Assembly (NCBI RefSeq): GCF_004959925.1
Contig: NZ_SPUW01000002.1
Coordinates: 496,001 to 560,000 of the forward strand
Source of the DNA: Pseudooceanicola onchidii
Lineage (GTDB): Bacteria; Pseudomonadota; Alphaproteobacteria; Rhodobacterales; Rhodobacteraceae
Reading direction: 5' to 3'
DNA length: 64,000 nt
A program made the translations under genes and the position numbers. The notes under the pieces are model-generated. The model was not told where the DNA came from. It was given only the letters and a program-made list of their open reading frames with translations, and made no database searches. Shown here piece after piece: positions 42,826 through 52,540 of this stretch; the stretch's first letter is position 1, and each line of letters begins with the position of its first letter.

Positions 42826-43066
42826 GTATTGCCGACCCTGACGACTTTGGTTCGACGGATCGATACCAGTCCGCAACCTTTCGCGAAACCTGCGGCCGGG
42901 AGAAACCAATGCTTTCCACGTTGGCTGATTTCCTGTATGGCCCCCGCATCTGAGACGTGACGCTCCGGCCCCCGGCGTCGTGCAAAGGATAGGGGGCGGC
43001 GGCAATGGGGCCGCCATGACACCGGGAGACCCGCAGGGGCGGGAGTGCTCCCTACAGGATAGACAT

Positions 43067-45205
43067 ATGTTCAATGTGACTAAGAAGACGATGGAGTGGG
43101 GCGATGAAACGCTCACTCTGGAAACGGGCAAGGTTGCCCGTCAGGCGGATGGCACCGTGATCGCGACGCTGGGTGAGACCAGCGTGATGGCGAACGTGAC
43201 CTTCGCCAAGGAACCGAAGCCGGGCCAGGACTTCTTCCCGCTGACGGTTCACTACCAGGAGAAATACTATGCCGCCGGTAAGGTTCCGGGCGGCTTCTTC
43301 AAACGCGAGGCGCGTCCGACCGAGAAGGAAACGCTGACCGCGCGCCTGATCGACCGTCCGATCCGCCCGCTTTTCGTGCCGGGCTTCAAGAACGAAGTTC
43401 TGGTGATGTGCACCGTTCTGTCGCACGACCTGGTCAACGATCCGGACGTCGTGGCGATGATCGCGGCATCTGCTGCGCTGACCATTTCCGGCGCGCCGTT
43501 CATGGGCCCGATCGCCGGTGCCCGCGTCGGTTTCGTCGATGGCGAGTATGTGCTGAACCCCTCTGTCGACGACATGCAGGGCCTGCGCAACAACCCCGAG
43601 CAGCGTCTCGACCTGGTTGTGGCCGGCACCAAGGACGCCGTCATGATGGTGGAATCGGAAGCTTACGAGCTGACCGAGGAAGAAATGCTGGGCGCGGTGA
43701 CCTTCGCGCACGAGCAGATCCAGCCGGTGATTGACCTGATCATCTCGCTGGCCGAAGACGCCGCGAAAGAGCCGTTCGACTTCACTCCCCCGGATTACTC
43801 GGCGCTGTATGACGTCGTGAAAGCCGCAGGTGAAGACCAGATGAAGGCCGCCTACGCCATCACCGACAAGCAGGAGCGCGTTGCCGCTGTTGCCGCCGCC
43901 AAGGACGCCATCAAGGCGGGCCTGACGGAAGAACAGCTGGAGGATGCGAACCTCGGTTCCGCGCTGAAAAAGCTGGAATCGTCCGTCCTGCGCGGCTCTG
44001 TCGTGAAGGAAGGCAAGCGGATCGACGGTCGGGCGCTGGACACTGTCCGCCAGATCGAGGTCGAAACCGGCCTGCTGCCGCGGACCCATGGTTCCGCGCT
44101 CTTCACCCGTGGTGAGACGCAGGGTCTGGTCGTGACCACGCTTGGCACCGGCGATGACGAACAGTTCATCGACGCGCTGCACGGCAACTTCAAATCGAAC
44201 TTCATGCTGCACTACAACTTCCCGCCGTATTCGGTTGGCGAAGTGGGCCGCGTTGGTTCCCCGGGTCGTCGTGAAATCGGTCACGGCAAACTGGCATGGC
44301 GCGCCCTTCAGGCCGTTCTGCCCGCCTCGACCGACTTCCCCTACACGATCCGCATCGTGTCCGAGATCACTGAATCCAACGGCTCGTCCTCGATGGCGTC
44401 CGTCTGTGGTGGGTCGCTGTCCATGATGGACGCGGGCGTTCCGCTGAAGGCCGCTGTGGCCGGTGTGGCCATGGGTCTGGTGCTGGAAGACGACGGCTCC
44501 TACGCGATCCTGACCGACATCCTGGGTGACGAAGACCACCTGGGCGACATGGACTTCAAGGTGGCCGGGACCGAAGAGGGGATCACCTCGCTTCAGATGG
44601 ACATCAAGGTCGCAGGCATCACGCCCGAGATCATGCAGAAAGCCCTCGCCCAGGCGAAAGCGGGCCGTCTGCACATCCTTGGCGAGATGAACAAGGCGCA
44701 GGCCGGCACCGGCGAATTCTCGGTCCACGCACCGCGGATCGAGACGATGCAGATCCCGACCGACAAGATCCGTGAAGTGATCGGGTCCGGCGGCAAGGTC
44801 ATCCGCGAAATCGTGGAAGTCTCGGGCGCCAAGGTCGACATCAACGACGAAGGCATCATCAAGATCGCTAGCCCGAACGGTGACGCCATCCAGAAGGCCT
44901 ATGACATGATCCATTCGATCGTGGCAGAGCCGGAAGAAGGCCAGGTCTACAAGGGCAAGGTCGTGAAGATTGTCGATTTCGGCGCCTTCGTGAACTTCTT
45001 CGGCAAGCGTGACGGCCTGGTGCACGTGTCCCAGATCGAGAACCGCCGCCTGAACCATCCGTCGGATGTGCTGAAGGAAGGCCAGGACGTCTACGTGAAG
45101 CTTCTGGGCTTTGACGATCGCGGCAAGGTGCGCCTGGCCATGAAGATGGTCGACCAGGAGACCGGCGAAGAGATCGCCAAGGACAAGGCCGACGCAGAGG
45201 AGTGA
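43067..45205 (+). CDS. pnp: Polyribonucleotide nucleotidyltransferase
   Basis: A 712-residue phosphorolytic 3' exoribonuclease and degradosome component. Two RNase PH domains: the first near residues 10-140 and the second near 310-520 with [12 protein letters not shown]-like and [16 protein letters not shown], where the catalytic Asp residues lie. The KH domain begins [20 protein letters not shown] and the S1 domain has [20 protein letters not shown] at 43067 gives the standard start MFNVTKK. A terminator follows. It does not directly follow rpsO, as it usually does. Confidence 0.98.
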   Translation: MFNVTKKTMEWGDETLTLETGKVARQADGTVIATLGETSVMANVTFAKEPKPGQDFFPLTVHYQEKYYAAGKVPGGFFKREARPTEKETLTARLIDRPIRPLFVPGFKNEVLVMCTVLSHDLVNDPDVVAMIAASAALTISGAPFMGPIAGARVGFVDGEYVLNPSVDDMQGLRNNPEQRLDLVVAGTKDAVMMVESEAYELTEEEMLGAVTFAHEQIQPVIDLIISLAEDAAKEPFDFTPPDYSALYDVVKAAGEDQMKAAYAITDKQERVAAVAAAKDAIKAGLTEEQLEDANLGSALKKLESSVLRGSVVKEGKRIDGRALDTVRQIEVETGLLPRTHGSALFTRGETQGLVVTTLGTGDDEQFIDALHGNFKSNFMLHYNFPPYSVGEVGRVGSPGRREIGHGKLAWRALQAVLPASTDFPYTIRIVSEITESNGSSSMASVCGGSLSMMDAGVPLKAAVAGVAMGLVLEDDGSYAILTDILGDEDHLGDMDFKVAGTEEGITSLQMDIKVAGITPEIMQKALAQAKAGRLHILGEMNKAQAGTGEFSVHAPRIETMQIPTDKIREVIGSGGKVIREIVEVSGAKVDINDEGIIKIASPNGDAIQKAYDMIHSIVAEPEEGQVYKGKVVKIVDFGAFVNFFGKRDGLVHVSQIENRRLNHPSDVLKEGQDVYVKLLGFDDRGKVRLAMKMVDQETGEEIAKDKADAEE

Positions 45206-45229
45206 TCCTTTCGTCAGGTTGAATTTGGG

Positions 45230-45258
45230 ACGCCCCGGGGGAGACCTCGGGGCGTTTC
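45230..45258 (+). terminator. Intrinsic terminator of pnp
   Basis: ACGCCCCG (45230-45237) pairs with CGGGGCGT (45248-45255), with additional inner pairs closing a GAGA loop, then TTTCGCGTTT. It lies 24 bases past the pnp stop, ahead of the glycosyltransferase pair. Confidence 0.75.
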
Positions 45259-45308
45259 GCGTTTCGCGGGCGGCTTGCCCTTTGGGGGCGGTCCTGCAAT
45301 ATCGCGGC

Positions 45309-46028
45309 ATGATCCGCAGCTACATCATTCACATGGACAGCAGCACGGCCCGGCGCGGGCTGGTCGACGGGCTGATGGCGCGCCTGCCGGGGGCCGAGGT
45401 TCTGCCGGCCGTCGATGGCCGGGTGATGGACGATGCGTCGCGCACGGCGATCACGGCGATGACGCCGCATGATCCGGCCTATCCCTTCCCGCTCAAACCG
45501 GGCGAAATCGGCTGTTTCCTGTCGCACCGCAAGGCCTGGGCGGCGATCGTGGCGTCGGGCGACGCGGCGGGCCTGATCGTCGAGGATGACATCGCGCCGA
45601 CCGACGGCTTCGATGCGGCGCTGGCGCTGGCGCTGGATCACATCGCGCCGAACCGGTTGATCCGCTTCCCCCTGCGCGACAAGGAAGAGGTGGCCGAGGT
45701 CGTCGCGACGGCAGACGGGGTCCGGCTTTTCCGGCCACGCGTCATCGGCCTGACCACGGGCATGCAGATCGTCGGGCGCGAGGCGGCGGCGCGTCTGCTT
45801 GACCTGACGGACACGCTGGACCGGCCCGTCGACACCTTCCTTCAGATGCGCTGGCTGCACGGGGTCGAGGTGGTCAGCCTGACGCCTGCGCCGGTGCGCA
45901 GCGCGGTGGCGGAAACGGGCGGCAGCACGATACAAAGCCACACTTCGGCCTGGGCCGAGATCAGCCGCGGCTGGCGCCGGATGCGCTATCGGTCACGGGT
46001 GGCGCGGCTTTCAGGGGACAAGACATGA
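45309..46028 (+). CDS. Glycosyltransferase family 25 (LPS biosynthesis type)
   Basis: A 239-residue GT25-type protein, the family that includes LPS galactosyltransferases. The start MIRSYIIHMDSSTARR fits the family beginning, GEIGCFLSHRKAWAAIV is the family's conserved second block, and LIVEDDIAP is the DxD/EDD metal-nucleotide site. It overlaps the fucosyltransferase by ATGA. Together they probably add galactose- or fucose-type sugars to surface polysaccharide or LPS. No membrane segment. Acceptor and donor are unknown. Confidence 0.82.
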   Translation: MIRSYIIHMDSSTARRGLVDGLMARLPGAEVLPAVDGRVMDDASRTAITAMTPHDPAYPFPLKPGEIGCFLSHRKAWAAIVASGDAAGLIVEDDIAPTDGFDAALALALDHIAPNRLIRFPLRDKEEVAEVVATADGVRLFRPRVIGLTTGMQIVGREAAARLLDLTDTLDRPVDTFLQMRWLHGVEVVSLTPAPVRSAVAETGGSTIQSHTSAWAEISRGWRRMRYRSRVARLSGDKT

Positions 46029-46858
46029 TCTACACGCGGTTTCACGGGCGTACCGGCAACCAGATGTTCCAATACGCCGCCGCGCGGGCCCTGGCGCTTG
46101 AGCTGTGCACGCGGGTGGTGCTGGACGACCGGCTGGCCATCGCGCGGGGTGAACGGTCGATCACCCGGATCTGGGATCTGCCACGCACGCAGGCACCGAT
46201 GCCGCCGTCCAAGCATGACCGCAAGCTGGCCCATTACCAGTGGCGCTACCTGGGGCGGTCGCCGAAATACGTGCGGGAGAAGGGGCTTGGTTTCGATCCG
46301 GCGTTCTTTTCCCTGCCCGACGACAGCTACCTTCATGGCTACTGGCAATCCGAGAAATACTTCGGTCGTCACGCCGACCAGATCCGCGCCGATTTCGCGC
46401 TGCCCGCGCCGACCGGCCGGAATGCCGAGCTGGCCGAGGAAATTGCGGCAGCGCCGTCGGTGTCGCTGCATGTGCGCCGGGGCGACTACGTTGCGCTGGC
46501 GGCGCATGGGGTCTGCGATCAGGCCTATTACGACGCGGCGCTGGCGCAACTGCTGCCCAGGCTGGATGCCGAACCGGTGATCTTCGTTTTCTCGGATGAA
46601 CCCGACTGGGCGCGCCATCACCTGACCCTGCCCGGGCGGCGGGTGGTGATCGACCACAACGGCGAGGATGCGGATTACGAGGACATGCGGCTGATGTCGC
46701 TGTGTGACCACAACATCATCGCCAATTCGTCCTTCTCGTGGTGGGGGGCCTGGCTGAACACCAACCCGGACAAGATCGTCGTGGGTCCGAAGGACTGGTT
46801 CGCCAACCCCAAGCTGACGAACCCCGATATCCTGCCCGATGGCTGGCTGAGGGCCTAG
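46025..46858 (+). CDS. Alpha-1,2-fucosyltransferase (GT11) family protein
   Basis: A 277-residue GT11-type enzyme using GDP-fucose. The family line GRTGNQMFQYAAARALALEL (usual GGLGNQ) is at the N terminus; HVRRGDY is the GDP-fucose-binding HxRRxD motif; ANSSFSWWGAWLN is the third conserved block. Overlaps the GT25 gene by ATGA, forming a two-gene surface-sugar unit. Its TAG stop is shared in a CTAG with the convergent thioesterase. No membrane anchor. Confidence 0.88.
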   Translation: MIYTRFHGRTGNQMFQYAAARALALELCTRVVLDDRLAIARGERSITRIWDLPRTQAPMPPSKHDRKLAHYQWRYLGRSPKYVREKGLGFDPAFFSLPDDSYLHGYWQSEKYFGRHADQIRADFALPAPTGRNAELAEEIAAAPSVSLHVRRGDYVALAAHGVCDQAYYDAALAQLLPRLDAEPVIFVFSDEPDWARHHLTLPGRRVVIDHNGEDADYEDMRLMSLCDHNIIANSSFSWWGAWLNTNPDKIVVGPKDWFANPKLTNPDILPDGWLRA

Positions 46859-47268
46859 CGCCCCCGGTAGCGGAAGACGCCGGTTGCGCGGGCGGCGACA
46901 TTGCCCAGTTCATCGCGGATCTCGGCTTCGGCAAAGTATGTCTTGCGACCGCCGCCGGTCTTGCGTCCCTCGGCGATGATCGTCTTGCCCTTCAGGGGGC
47001 CGACGTAGTTCACGTTGAGGTTCAGTGTCATGGCCAGCTGCCGGTCCTCGGGATCGCCGGTGAAACAGCCCGCGTAGCCCATGACGGTGTCGGCCATCAG
47101 CGCGTGCACCCCGCCATGCGGGATGCCGTAACGGTTCATCAGGAAATCTTCCATCGGCAGGTCGAACCGCGCGTGGTCGGGGCCCCAGTCGGTCAGGAAG
47201 AAGCCGATGCGCTTCTGGAAAGGGTAGGGGTCTTCGACCAGCAGGGGGTCCAGGGGGATGTCGTTCAT
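46855..47268 (-). CDS. PaaI-type hotdog thioesterase
   Basis: A 137-residue single-hotdog protein. NRYGIPHGGVHALMADTVMGYAG carries the PHGG active-site turn and the central helix typical of PaaI-like acyl-CoA thioesterases, and VGPLKGKTIIAEGRKTGGGRKTYFAEAEIRD is the final sheet. Last gene of the minus-strand acyl-CoA cluster. Substrate is probably an acyl- or aryl-CoA from this pathway. Start ATG at 47268. Confidence 0.87.
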   Translation of the reverse strand: MNDIPLDPLLVEDPYPFQKRIGFFLTDWGPDHARFDLPMEDFLMNRYGIPHGGVHALMADTVMGYAGCFTGDPEDRQLAMTLNLNVNYVGPLKGKTIIAEGRKTGGGRKTYFAEAEIRDELGNVAARATGVFRYRGR

Positions 47269-47277
47269 GTTCAGTAT

Positions 47278-48312
47278 TCAGACCGTCTTGGCTGCGTTGA
47301 GGCCCGCTTCGGCAAAGCGGGGGACAGCGGCGCCCATCTGTTTCGCCCGTTCCGGGTTCGAGGCATTGCCGTCCAGCGCGCGTTTGTACACGCCCTGAAT
47401 GATGCCTGCCATGCGGAAGAAACAGAAGGCCAGGTAGAAGCCAAAGCGGTCGATGCCGGGGATTCCGGCGCGACGGCAGTAGCTTTCGAGGAAATCTTCA
47501 TCGGTCATCAGGCCCTCGGCCCGGCGGTCGACACCGGCAAGACCGCGGCTGTTGGCATCGGCCGGCATCATCCACTGCATGATGACCGCTGCCACGTCGG
47601 CGTAGGGGTGGCCGGTGGTCGACAGTTCCCAGTCCAGCACGGCGGCAACGCGCGGCTGATCCTTGTCGAACAGCATGTTGTCGATGCGGTAATCGCCGTG
47701 TGCCAACGTCCGCAGACCGTCGTCGGCGGGGATGTTGTTGTTCAGCCAGTCGATCAGCGCATCCATGTCGGGGATCGTTTCTGTCTCGGACGCGCGGTAC
47801 TGCTTGGTCCAGCGGCCGATCTGGCGTTCATAGTAGTTGCCCGTGGGGCCGTAGTCGCTCAGCCCCGTAGCCTCCAGATCGACGGCGTGGATCGCGGCCA
47901 GAACGCGCGACATCTCGTCATGGATGGCATAGCGGTCATCCCGCGCCAGTTCCGGCAGGGACGGCAGGTTGAAGTGGCGGCCCTTCACCTCGTCCATGAC
48001 GTAGAACATCGATCCGATGACGTCGTCGTCTTCGCACAGCACATGCACCTTGGTCACCGGCACCTGCGTGTTGTAAAGCGCCTTCTGCACGCGGAATTCG
48101 CGGTCGACGGCGTGAGCCGATTTGAGAAGGACCCCCGGCGGCTTGCGACGCAGGACATAGTTGTGTTTCGGCGTGATCAGCCGGAAGGTCGGGTTGGATT
48201 GCCCGACATTGAACTTCTCGGCCTCGAGCGGGCCTTCGAAGCCCGGCAGGTTTGAGGTCAGCCATTTCTCAACGGCGGCGACGTCCAGTTTCGTGGGGTC
48301 CTGTTTGGTCAT
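47278..48312 (-). CDS. Aminoglycoside-phosphotransferase-like kinase (ACAD10/11 N-domain type)
   Basis: A 344-residue member of the APH-like phosphotransferase family. The catalytic loop is LAHGDYRIDNMLFD, followed by the metal-binding VLDWELSTTGHPYADVA, and the N lobe has HNYVLRRKPPGVLLKSAHAVDREF with the ATP-binding Lys/Arg region. Relatives form the N-terminal half of eukaryotic ACAD10/ACAD11, where they phosphorylate 4-hydroxyacyl-CoA as a route for degrading 4-hydroxy acids. The association with acyl-CoA dehydrogenases here is therefore suggestive, as inference. ATG at 48312 follows GGGAGGG. Confidence 0.88.
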   Translation of the reverse strand: MTKQDPTKLDVAAVEKWLTSNLPGFEGPLEAEKFNVGQSNPTFRLITPKHNYVLRRKPPGVLLKSAHAVDREFRVQKALYNTQVPVTKVHVLCEDDDVIGSMFYVMDEVKGRHFNLPSLPELARDDRYAIHDEMSRVLAAIHAVDLEATGLSDYGPTGNYYERQIGRWTKQYRASETETIPDMDALIDWLNNNIPADDGLRTLAHGDYRIDNMLFDKDQPRVAAVLDWELSTTGHPYADVAAVIMQWMMPADANSRGLAGVDRRAEGLMTDEDFLESYCRRAGIPGIDRFGFYLAFCFFRMAGIIQGVYKRALDGNASNPERAKQMGAAVPRFAEAGLNAAKTV

Positions 48313-48324
48313 CGTTACCCTCCC

Positions 48325-48990
48325 TCAAGCGTAAGTCAGAAGGCGGTCCGCATTGGCCGCCGTGATATGTGGGGTTTCGTTGAACCCGTGAAAGTACTTC
48401 GCGCGCGGCGTCCAGACGAAGCGCGTGATTGCGGTGTTCTTCATCTGCAGCTGCATCTTGGTCTGGTGGAGGCCGGGGGTTTCCAGCAGCGCCGACACCG
48501 CCTGACCGATCGCCCCGCCCGAGGAGACGGCAAAGACCGTCTCGACCCCGTCGCGCATCAGCGCGGTGCAGGCCTGATCGACGCGGGTGGTGAACTGGGC
48601 CCATGTCTCCGGCGGGTTCGGGATCTCGTCCCGCTGCCATTCGGCGACGGTGGTGCGCAGGGTGCGGAAGTGGCTTTTGTGGTCGGTCATCATGCCGTCC
48701 GGTTCACCACCAGCCGCGTATTTGGCCTTCAGCAGTGCACCGAAATCAAACTCGTCCAGCCCGGGGTGCTCTTCGGGTGTGCTGTCGACGCCAAGCCCCT
48801 TCAGGATGCCCGCCAGCGTTTCCTTCTGACGTCGCAGGGTGCCGTGGGCGGTCAGGTCGGGGGTGATCCCTTCCTGCCGGAACCAGTGGCCAAGCGCTTC
48901 GGCCTGTTCGTGCCCGATCGGGGACAGCACGTCATAGTCGTCGGCCCCGAAAGAGGCCTGACCGTGGCGGATAAGGTAGAGCGTGGGCAT
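48325..48990 (-). CDS. Histidine phosphatase family protein
   Basis: A 221-residue phosphoglycerate-mutase-like phosphatase. LIRHGQASFG near the N terminus carries the phospho-accepting His of the RHG motif, and the second catalytic region is FAVSSGGAIGQAV. Located 12 bases upstream of the kinase on the same strand. A phosphatase acting after a hydroxyacyl kinase would be one explanation; alternatively it may be generic. Start ATG at 48990. Confidence 0.88.
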   Translation of the reverse strand: MPTLYLIRHGQASFGADDYDVLSPIGHEQAEALGHWFRQEGITPDLTAHGTLRRQKETLAGILKGLGVDSTPEEHPGLDEFDFGALLKAKYAAGGEPDGMMTDHKSHFRTLRTTVAEWQRDEIPNPPETWAQFTTRVDQACTALMRDGVETVFAVSSGGAIGQAVSALLETPGLHQTKMQLQMKNTAITRFVWTPRAKYFHGFNETPHITAANADRLLTYA

Positions 48991-49052
48991 TAGTGTGTTG
49001 CGTCTTCCATGCGCCTATCCCGGCCGGGTGCCGGGACTGCGTTATGTCTGGG

Positions 49053-49085
49053 GGGACGGCCCCGGAGCGGGTCCGGGGCCGTCCC
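49053..49085 (-). terminator. Large GC hairpin after the thiolase gene
   Basis: GGGACGGCCCCGGA (49053-49066) and TCCGGGGCCGTCCC (49072-49085) form 14 perfect pairs around GCGGG. Only C residues follow on the minus strand, so it probably stalls or stabilises transcript ends rather than acting as a simple intrinsic terminator. It separates thiolase from the phosphatase-kinase-thioesterase group. Confidence 0.5.
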
Positions 49086-49091
49086 TATGGT

Positions 49092-50294
49092 TCAGAGAAC
49101 TTCGAACAGGCCTGCCGCGCCCATGCCGCCGCCGACACACATGGTGCAGACGACGTACTTGGCGCCACGACGCTTGCCTTCGATCAGTGCGTGGCCAACC
49201 ATCCGCGCGCCCGACATGCCATAGGGGTGCCCGATGGAAATCGCGCCGCCGTTCACGTTCAGCAGTTCGTCCGGGATGCCGAGGACGCGCTGCGACTGCA
49301 GGACCTGGCTCGCGAAGGCTTCGTTAAGTTCCCACAGGCCGATGTCGTCCATCTTGAGCCCATGCGCTTCCAGCAGCTTCGGCACCGCGTAGATCGGGCC
49401 GATGCCCATCTCTTCCGGGCCGAGGCCGGCGGCCATCACGCCGACATAGCGGCCAAGCGGCTGCAGGCCGCGCTGTTCGGCCACCTTGGCTTCCATGATG
49501 ACCGAGGCGGACGCGCCGTCGGACAGCTGCGATGCGTTGCCGGCGGTGATGTACTTGCCTTCGGCGATCTGCTGGCCGTCCTTGAAGACCGGAGCGAGGC
49601 TTTGCAGGTTTTCCAGCGTGGTGGACGGGCGGTTGCCTTCGTCCTTCTCAAGCGTGACTTCCTTGAACGAGACTTCCTTGGTCTCCTTGTCCATCACGCC
49701 CATGGTCGAGGTCAGCGGCACGATTTCGTCGTCGAACTTGCCGGCCTGCTGGGCTGCGGCGGTGCGCTGCTGCGATTTCAGGGCGTATTCGTCCTGGTCT
49801 TCGCGGCTGACGTTGTAACGCTCGGCCACGATTTCCGCCGTTTCCAGCATGGACATGTAGAGTTCGGGCTTGTGTTCGTTGATCCAGGGATCACGGGCAC
49901 GGTCGGCGCGCATGTTCTGGTTCTGGACCAGCGAGATGGATTCCACGCCGCCGCCGATGCAGATGTCCATGCCGTCGTGGATGACCTGCTTGGCGGCCGT
50001 GGCGATGGCCATCATGCCCGAGGCACACTGGCGATCCAGCGACATGCCGGCGATGCTGACGGGCAGGCCCGCGCGGATCACGGCCTGACGGCCGATGTTG
50101 CCGCCGGTCGATCCCTGCTGAAGCGCCGCACCGACGATGCAATCGCTGATCTCGGAGCCGTCGAGGCCCGCGCGATCCACGGCGTGCTTCACGGCGTGGC
50201 CGATCAGTTCCTGTGCCTGGGTGTTGTTGAACGCACCGCGAAAGGCCTTGCCGATCGGGGTCCGTGCGGTCGAGACGATGACTGCGTCACGCAT
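49092..50294 (-). CDS. Acetyl-CoA C-acyltransferase (thiolase)
   Basis: A 400-residue thiolase, cleaving 3-ketoacyl-CoA with CoA. The nucleophile Cys is in [34 protein letters not shown] holds the catalytic His, and [17 protein letters not shown] the second Cys near the C terminus. Length is standard. First enzyme downstream of the SDR on the minus strand, 20 bases away, in the acyl-CoA cluster. It completes the beta-oxidation set next to the paired dehydrogenases. Chain-length preference not predictable. Confidence 0.95.
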   Translation of the reverse strand: MRDAVIVSTARTPIGKAFRGAFNNTQAQELIGHAVKHAVDRAGLDGSEISDCIVGAALQQGSTGGNIGRQAVIRAGLPVSIAGMSLDRQCASGMMAIATAAKQVIHDGMDICIGGGVESISLVQNQNMRADRARDPWINEHKPELYMSMLETAEIVAERYNVSREDQDEYALKSQQRTAAAQQAGKFDDEIVPLTSTMGVMDKETKEVSFKEVTLEKDEGNRPSTTLENLQSLAPVFKDGQQIAEGKYITAGNASQLSDGASASVIMEAKVAEQRGLQPLGRYVGVMAAGLGPEEMGIGPIYAVPKLLEAHGLKMDDIGLWELNEAFASQVLQSQRVLGIPDELLNVNGGAISIGHPYGMSGARMVGHALIEGKRRGAKYVVCTMCVGGGMGAAGLFEVL

Positions 50295-50314
50295 TTGGGT
50301 TTCCTCCCTGAGAA

Positions 50315-51241
50315 TTACGATTTGGGCAGCTCGATGCCGCGCTTTTCGGCGGCCATCGAGGCATATTTGCGGGTCTGGGCAAAGGCGCCCGGCATGATCT
50401 GCTGATTGTCCTCGGCACGGATGTCGTCCATCCGGGCGGCGATGGCATCGGGGTTCAGCTCGTCATCGCCAAAGGCCACGCCTTCGGTTTCATAAATGCG
50501 GCATTCGGCAAAGCAGCCGCCGCCTGCGCCCATGATCATCCGGTTCGGCGCGTCCTCGGCCACCAGCGTCAGCATGCCCGGGGTGATGGTTTCCGGCTTG
50601 AGCAGATCAAGCACCTGTTCCGGCAGCAGGCCTTCGGTCATCCGGGTGGCGGCCGTGGGCGCCAGGATGTTGGCTTTGATGTTGTACTTCTGCCCTTCCT
50701 GGACCAGCACGTTCATCAGGCCGACCATGGCGGCCTTGGCAGCGCCATAGTTCGACTGGCCGAAGTTGCCGTAAAGACCCGAGGCCGAGGTGGTGTAGAC
50801 GATGCGGCCATATTCGTTTTCGCGGAAGTGATCCCACAGCGCCTTGGTCGGCACGACAGACCCCATCAGGTGCACGTCGACAACCTTGGCAAAGTCATCA
50901 AGCTCCATCTTGGCGAAGGTCTTGTCGCGCAGGATGCCCGCGTTGCAGACAAGAATGTCGACCTTGCCCCATTTGGCGATGGCCTGATCGACCATGTCCT
51001 TGACCTGCGCCGCGTCCGTGACGTTTGCGCCGTGGGCCATGGCTTCGCCGCCCATGGCCTCGATCTCCTTCACGACCGCATCGGCCTGCGCGGTGGACGA
51101 TCCGGTGCCGTCGGTGGCGACGCCCAGATCGTTGACCACGACCTTTGCGCCCAGTTTCGCCAGGCCAAGCGCATGGGACCGGCCCAGACCGACGCCTGCG
51201 CCGGTGACGATGGCCACGCGGCCGTCAAAACGAATGCTCAT
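50315..51241 (-). CDS. SDR oxidoreductase, MFE-2-like 3-hydroxyacyl-CoA dehydrogenase type
   Basis: A 308-residue short-chain dehydrogenase. The NAD motif is [29 protein letters not shown]; the extended NDLG and the catalytic Tyr-Lys in [13 protein letters not shown] are as in peroxisomal multifunctional enzyme 2, which oxidises hydroxyacyl-CoAs with bulky or branched chains, including bile-acid precursors. The C-terminal extension beyond the usual 250 residues also matches that group. ATG at 51241 overlaps the MaoC stop (TAATG). With MaoC it equals the hydratase-2/dehydrogenase halves of MFE-2 on separate genes. Good indication of specialised substrates. Confidence 0.88.
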   Translation of the reverse strand: MSIRFDGRVAIVTGAGVGLGRSHALGLAKLGAKVVVNDLGVATDGTGSSTAQADAVVKEIEAMGGEAMAHGANVTDAAQVKDMVDQAIAKWGKVDILVCNAGILRDKTFAKMELDDFAKVVDVHLMGSVVPTKALWDHFRENEYGRIVYTTSASGLYGNFGQSNYGAAKAAMVGLMNVLVQEGQKYNIKANILAPTAATRMTEGLLPEQVLDLLKPETITPGMLTLVAEDAPNRMIMGAGGGCFAECRIYETEGVAFGDDELNPDAIAARMDDIRAEDNQQIMPGAFAQTRKYASMAAEKRGIELPKS

Positions 51242-51705
51242 TATTTCTCTCCGAAGTATCTGCGGCCCAGCCATTCGGCCACGAGCGCGGGTTTGTCCTT
51301 GCCGTCGATTTCGACCGTGACGGTGGTGGTGGTCTGCACCTCGCCCGGGCGGATCTCTTCGAACTTGTCCAGCACGAAGCGGCCGCGGATTTTGGACCCG
51401 ACCGGCACCGGCGACACGAAGCGCACCTTGTTCATGCCGTAGTTCACGCCCATGGTGACGCCTTCGATCGACGGCATCTGGTAGACCATGGCCGACAGCA
51501 TCGACAGCGTCAGGAAGCCATGGGCGATGGTTGTGCCAAAGGGGGTCTTGGCGGCGGCCTCGGGATCGACGTGGATGAACTGCCAGTCCTCGGTGCAGTC
51601 GGCGAACTGGTCGATCCGGGCCTGCGTGATCTCGAACCAGTCGGAGACGCCGATCTCCTGGCCGACCATGGCCTCGAATTCCTCTCGGGTGATGGTTTTG
51701 CTCAT
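51241..51705 (-). CDS. MaoC-like (R)-enoyl-CoA hydratase
   Basis: A 154-residue hotdog hydratase of the MaoC family. The hydratase motif is ADCTEDWQFIHVDPEAA, with the catalytic Asp-x-x-x-x-His pair, and TTIAHGFLTLSM follows. Overlaps the MFE-2-like SDR by TAATG. It would add water to enoyl-CoA to give the hydroxyacyl-CoA used by the SDR. ATG at 51705 lies 1 base past the stop of the preceding SDR gene. Family assignment is safe. Confidence 0.93.
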   Translation of the reverse strand: MSKTITREEFEAMVGQEIGVSDWFEITQARIDQFADCTEDWQFIHVDPEAAAKTPFGTTIAHGFLTLSMLSAMVYQMPSIEGVTMGVNYGMNKVRFVSPVPVGSKIRGRFVLDKFEEIRPGEVQTTTTVTVEIDGKDKPALVAEWLGRRYFGEK

Positions 51706-51706
51706 C

Positions 51707-52540
51707 TCAATCCTCTGATGCTGTAGCTGACTTGGCGGCGACGGCGGCATTGAGCCCGCCTGCCACCGGAATGGTGTGACCCGACACATAGGCGCCGGCG
51801 CGGGAACACAGGTACAGGACCACCCCCGCGATATCCTCGGGCGTGCCGACACGACCCAGGGGGATGTTCTGGCCGGCCTTGTCGCGCTGTTCCTCGGTGC
51901 CGATGGCAAAGGCCATCATCTTCGAGACGAAAGGCCCGGGCGCGATCGCGTTGACGGTGATGTGTTGCGGCGCCAGTTCCGACGACAGCAGCGTCGTCAT
52001 GTGGTGCACCGCGCCTTTCGACACGCCGTATGAATAAGCCGTGCCGCCGCGCGGCTGGATCCCGACAATCGATCCGGTGTTGACCACGCGCGCCGGATCC
52101 TCGGCGGTGCCCGCGCGGCGCAGCAGCGGCAGCAGTTTCTGGGTCAGGTAGAACATGCCCGTGACATTCACGTCCATGACGCGGGACCAGGCGTCATAGG
52201 GAAACTCCTCGATCGAGGGGGCGCCCCAGGTCTTGCCCGCGTTGTTCAGAAGGATCGGCAGGGCATCGGTGCGGGCTTCGACCTCGCGCACCAGGTCCAG
52301 GACGCCCTGTTCGGTGCCGACGTCACCCGCAAAGCCCACGGCCTGTCCGGCCAACCCCATGGCGTTCAGCTGATCCGCCGCGCCTTCGCAGGCATGCGCC
52401 TTGCGCGAGGCGATCATCACGTCGCAGCCCGCCCCCATCAACGCCTCGGCGGCCATCAGGCCGATGCCCGATGCGCCGCCGGTGACAAGGGCGGTCTTGC
52501 CGGTCAGATCGAACAGCCGTGACGCCAGCAGGTCCGACAT
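51707..52540 (-). CDS. SDR family oxidoreductase
   Basis: A 277-residue classical short-chain dehydrogenase. The nucleotide-binding motif is LVTGGASGIGLMAAEAL, NNAGKTWGAP is the structural NNAG, and YSYGVSKGAVHHMT is the catalytic Tyr-x-x-x-Lys. No cue to substrate beyond cluster position; possibly a hydroxyacyl-CoA or side-chain alcohol dehydrogenase. ATG at 52540 overlaps the stop of the small acyl-CoA dehydrogenase. Confidence 0.9.
   Translation of the reverse strand: MSDLLASRLFDLTGKTALVTGGASGIGLMAAEALMGAGCDVMIASRKAHACEGAADQLNAMGLAGQAVGFAGDVGTEQGVLDLVREVEARTDALPILLNNAGKTWGAPSIEEFPYDAWSRVMDVNVTGMFYLTQKLLPLLRRAGTAEDPARVVNTGSIVGIQPRGGTAYSYGVSKGAVHHMTTLLSSELAPQHITVNAIAPGPFVSKMMAFAIGTEEQRDKAGQNIPLGRVGTPEDIAGVVLYLCSRAGAYVSGHTIPVAGGLNAAVAAKSATASED

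Noticed and set aside
43052-45310. A 752-codon minus-strand frame antisense to pnp.
   Set aside because: Mirrors pnp codon structure, with no recognisable protein motif; the plus strand is certain.
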